The notes under the pieces: generated by a model
What the model was told of the DNA's origin: nothing
The model's input: only the letters and a program-made list of their open reading frames with translations
The model's database searches: none
Program-made: the position numbers and the translations under genes
Source of the DNA: Bryobacterales bacterium
GTDB lineage: Bacteria > Acidobacteriota > Terriglobia > Bryobacterales > Bryobacteraceae
Direction: 5' to 3'
Length of the DNA: 5,967 nucleotides
Assembly: GCA_016880505.1 (NCBI GenBank)
Contig: JAEHDI010000932.1
Coordinates: 1-5,967, forward strand
Part shown: positions 5,368-5,967 of the stretch, piece after piece
How the letters are laid out: each line of letters opens with the position of its first letter
How positions within the stretch are numbered: position 1 is the stretch's first letter

Positions 5368-5967
5368 TGAGACGAGAACCTGTGCTTCTCATCAGTGCTC
5401 TGGTGGTTAGTCTGACCGGCTGCGCGGTCGGCCCGGCTTACCGGCGGCCCTCCGTCTCCATGCCGCAGCAGTGGTCGGGCGAGCCGGCGCGCGGGACTTC
5501 TCCGGGCGATACACCGGTGACCGAGCAATGGTGGAAATCCTTCCACGATCCGGAGCTCGAGTCGCTCATCTCCGGGGCAGTCGCGGCGAACCTCGACTTG
5601 CAGCTCGCCGCCGCGCGCGTCGCCGAGGCGCGCGCCAATCGTGGCCTCGTCCAGTCGAACGGTTTCCCGCAGGTGAGCGCAACGGTTGCCGGAGCGCGCA
5701 ATCGCCAGATGGTCGTAGGCGCGGCTCGGGAGCCCTTCCCACTCGAGACGAATCTCTTTCAGGGTCAGTTCGACATGACCTGGGAAGCGGATGTGTTCGG
5801 CCGCATCCGCCGCCAGCTCCAGGGCGCGACTGCGGATCTGGCCGCGCAGGAAGAGGATCGACGCAATGTGCTGATCACGCTGCTGGGTGACGTCGCGGCC
5901 AACTACGCCGAGGTACGCGGCTTCCAGTTGCGCCTTAAGATCGCCGAACGCAACATCCGCATCCAGC
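5367..5967 (+). CDS. Outer membrane factor lipoprotein, NodT/OprM type (3' end outside window)
   Basis: The outer membrane channel of the tripartite exporter; 200 codons are present and the gene continues beyond the right edge (family members are usually about 450-500 residues). The signal peptide ends in the lipobox LTGC, so Cys19 would be the lipidated first residue of the mature protein. It is followed by AVGPAYRRP, the usual opening of this family. Further family marks are EQWWKSFHDPELESLI (54-69), the helical run from about 71 to 97, FDMTWEADVFGRIRR (135-149) and the helix ending GDVAANYAEVRGFQLRL (174-190), which belong to the alpha-barrel repeat. The ATG overlaps the adaptor stop by one base and has GGAGG six bases upstream. 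The same family also serves RND pumps, but here the operon pairs it with the ABC pump. Confidence 0.95.
   Translation, partial: MRREPVLLISALVVSLTGCAVGPAYRRPSVSMPQQWSGEPARGTSPGDTPVTEQWWKSFHDPELESLISGAVAANLDLQLAAARVAEARANRGLVQSNGFPQVSATVAGARNRQMVVGAAREPFPLETNLFQGQFDMTWEADVFGRIRRQLQGATADLAAQEEDRRNVLITLLGDVAANYAEVRGFQLRLKIAERNIRIQ

Overview
The window is GC-rich (roughly 60% by eye) and densely coding. It holds two divergent transcription units that point away from a shared control region at about 2093-2333. An outer-membrane-factor lipoprotein, a periplasmic adaptor and a sigma-54 activator together indicate a Gram-negative-type (diderm) bacterium. The wording of the STAS protein and of the permease resembles soil Acidobacteriota (Solibacter-like) proteins as I remember them. 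That placement is inference only, and other high-GC diderms are possible.

Left arm, minus strand: from 2092 leftwards come a small single-domain STAS protein (1760-2092) and then, 65 bases on, a sigma-54-dependent enhancer-binding protein with two GAF sensor domains and an AAA+ core (1-1694). The second gene runs off the left edge before its DNA-binding domain. They look like one regulatory operon.

Right arm, plus strand: four tightly packed genes encode a complete tripartite ABC exporter. They are a DevC/MacB-like permease (2334 or 2415 to 3554), an ABC ATPase (3570-4289), an HlyD/MacA/DevB-type periplasmic adaptor (4306-5367) and a NodT/OprM-type outer membrane factor lipoprotein (5367 to beyond the right edge). 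Gaps are 15 and 16 bases, and the last two genes overlap by one base (TAATG), so this is an operon.

Centre, 2093-2333: this divergent control region holds a fairly good sigma-54 (-24/-12) match facing the STAS-activator operon and a weaker one facing the exporter. It also has a nested dyad at 2192-2241 and an open frame with no usual start codon that ends in an ATGA overlap with the first possible permease start. Two GC-only hairpins lie just inside or just before the permease gene, depending on which start is used.

Working model (inference): the GAF domains of the activator sense a small molecule or redox state. The activator drives sigma-54 transcription of its own operon and/or the exporter, and the STAS protein may be a phosphorylation- or partner-dependent switch. 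The exported substrate cannot be read from the sequence.
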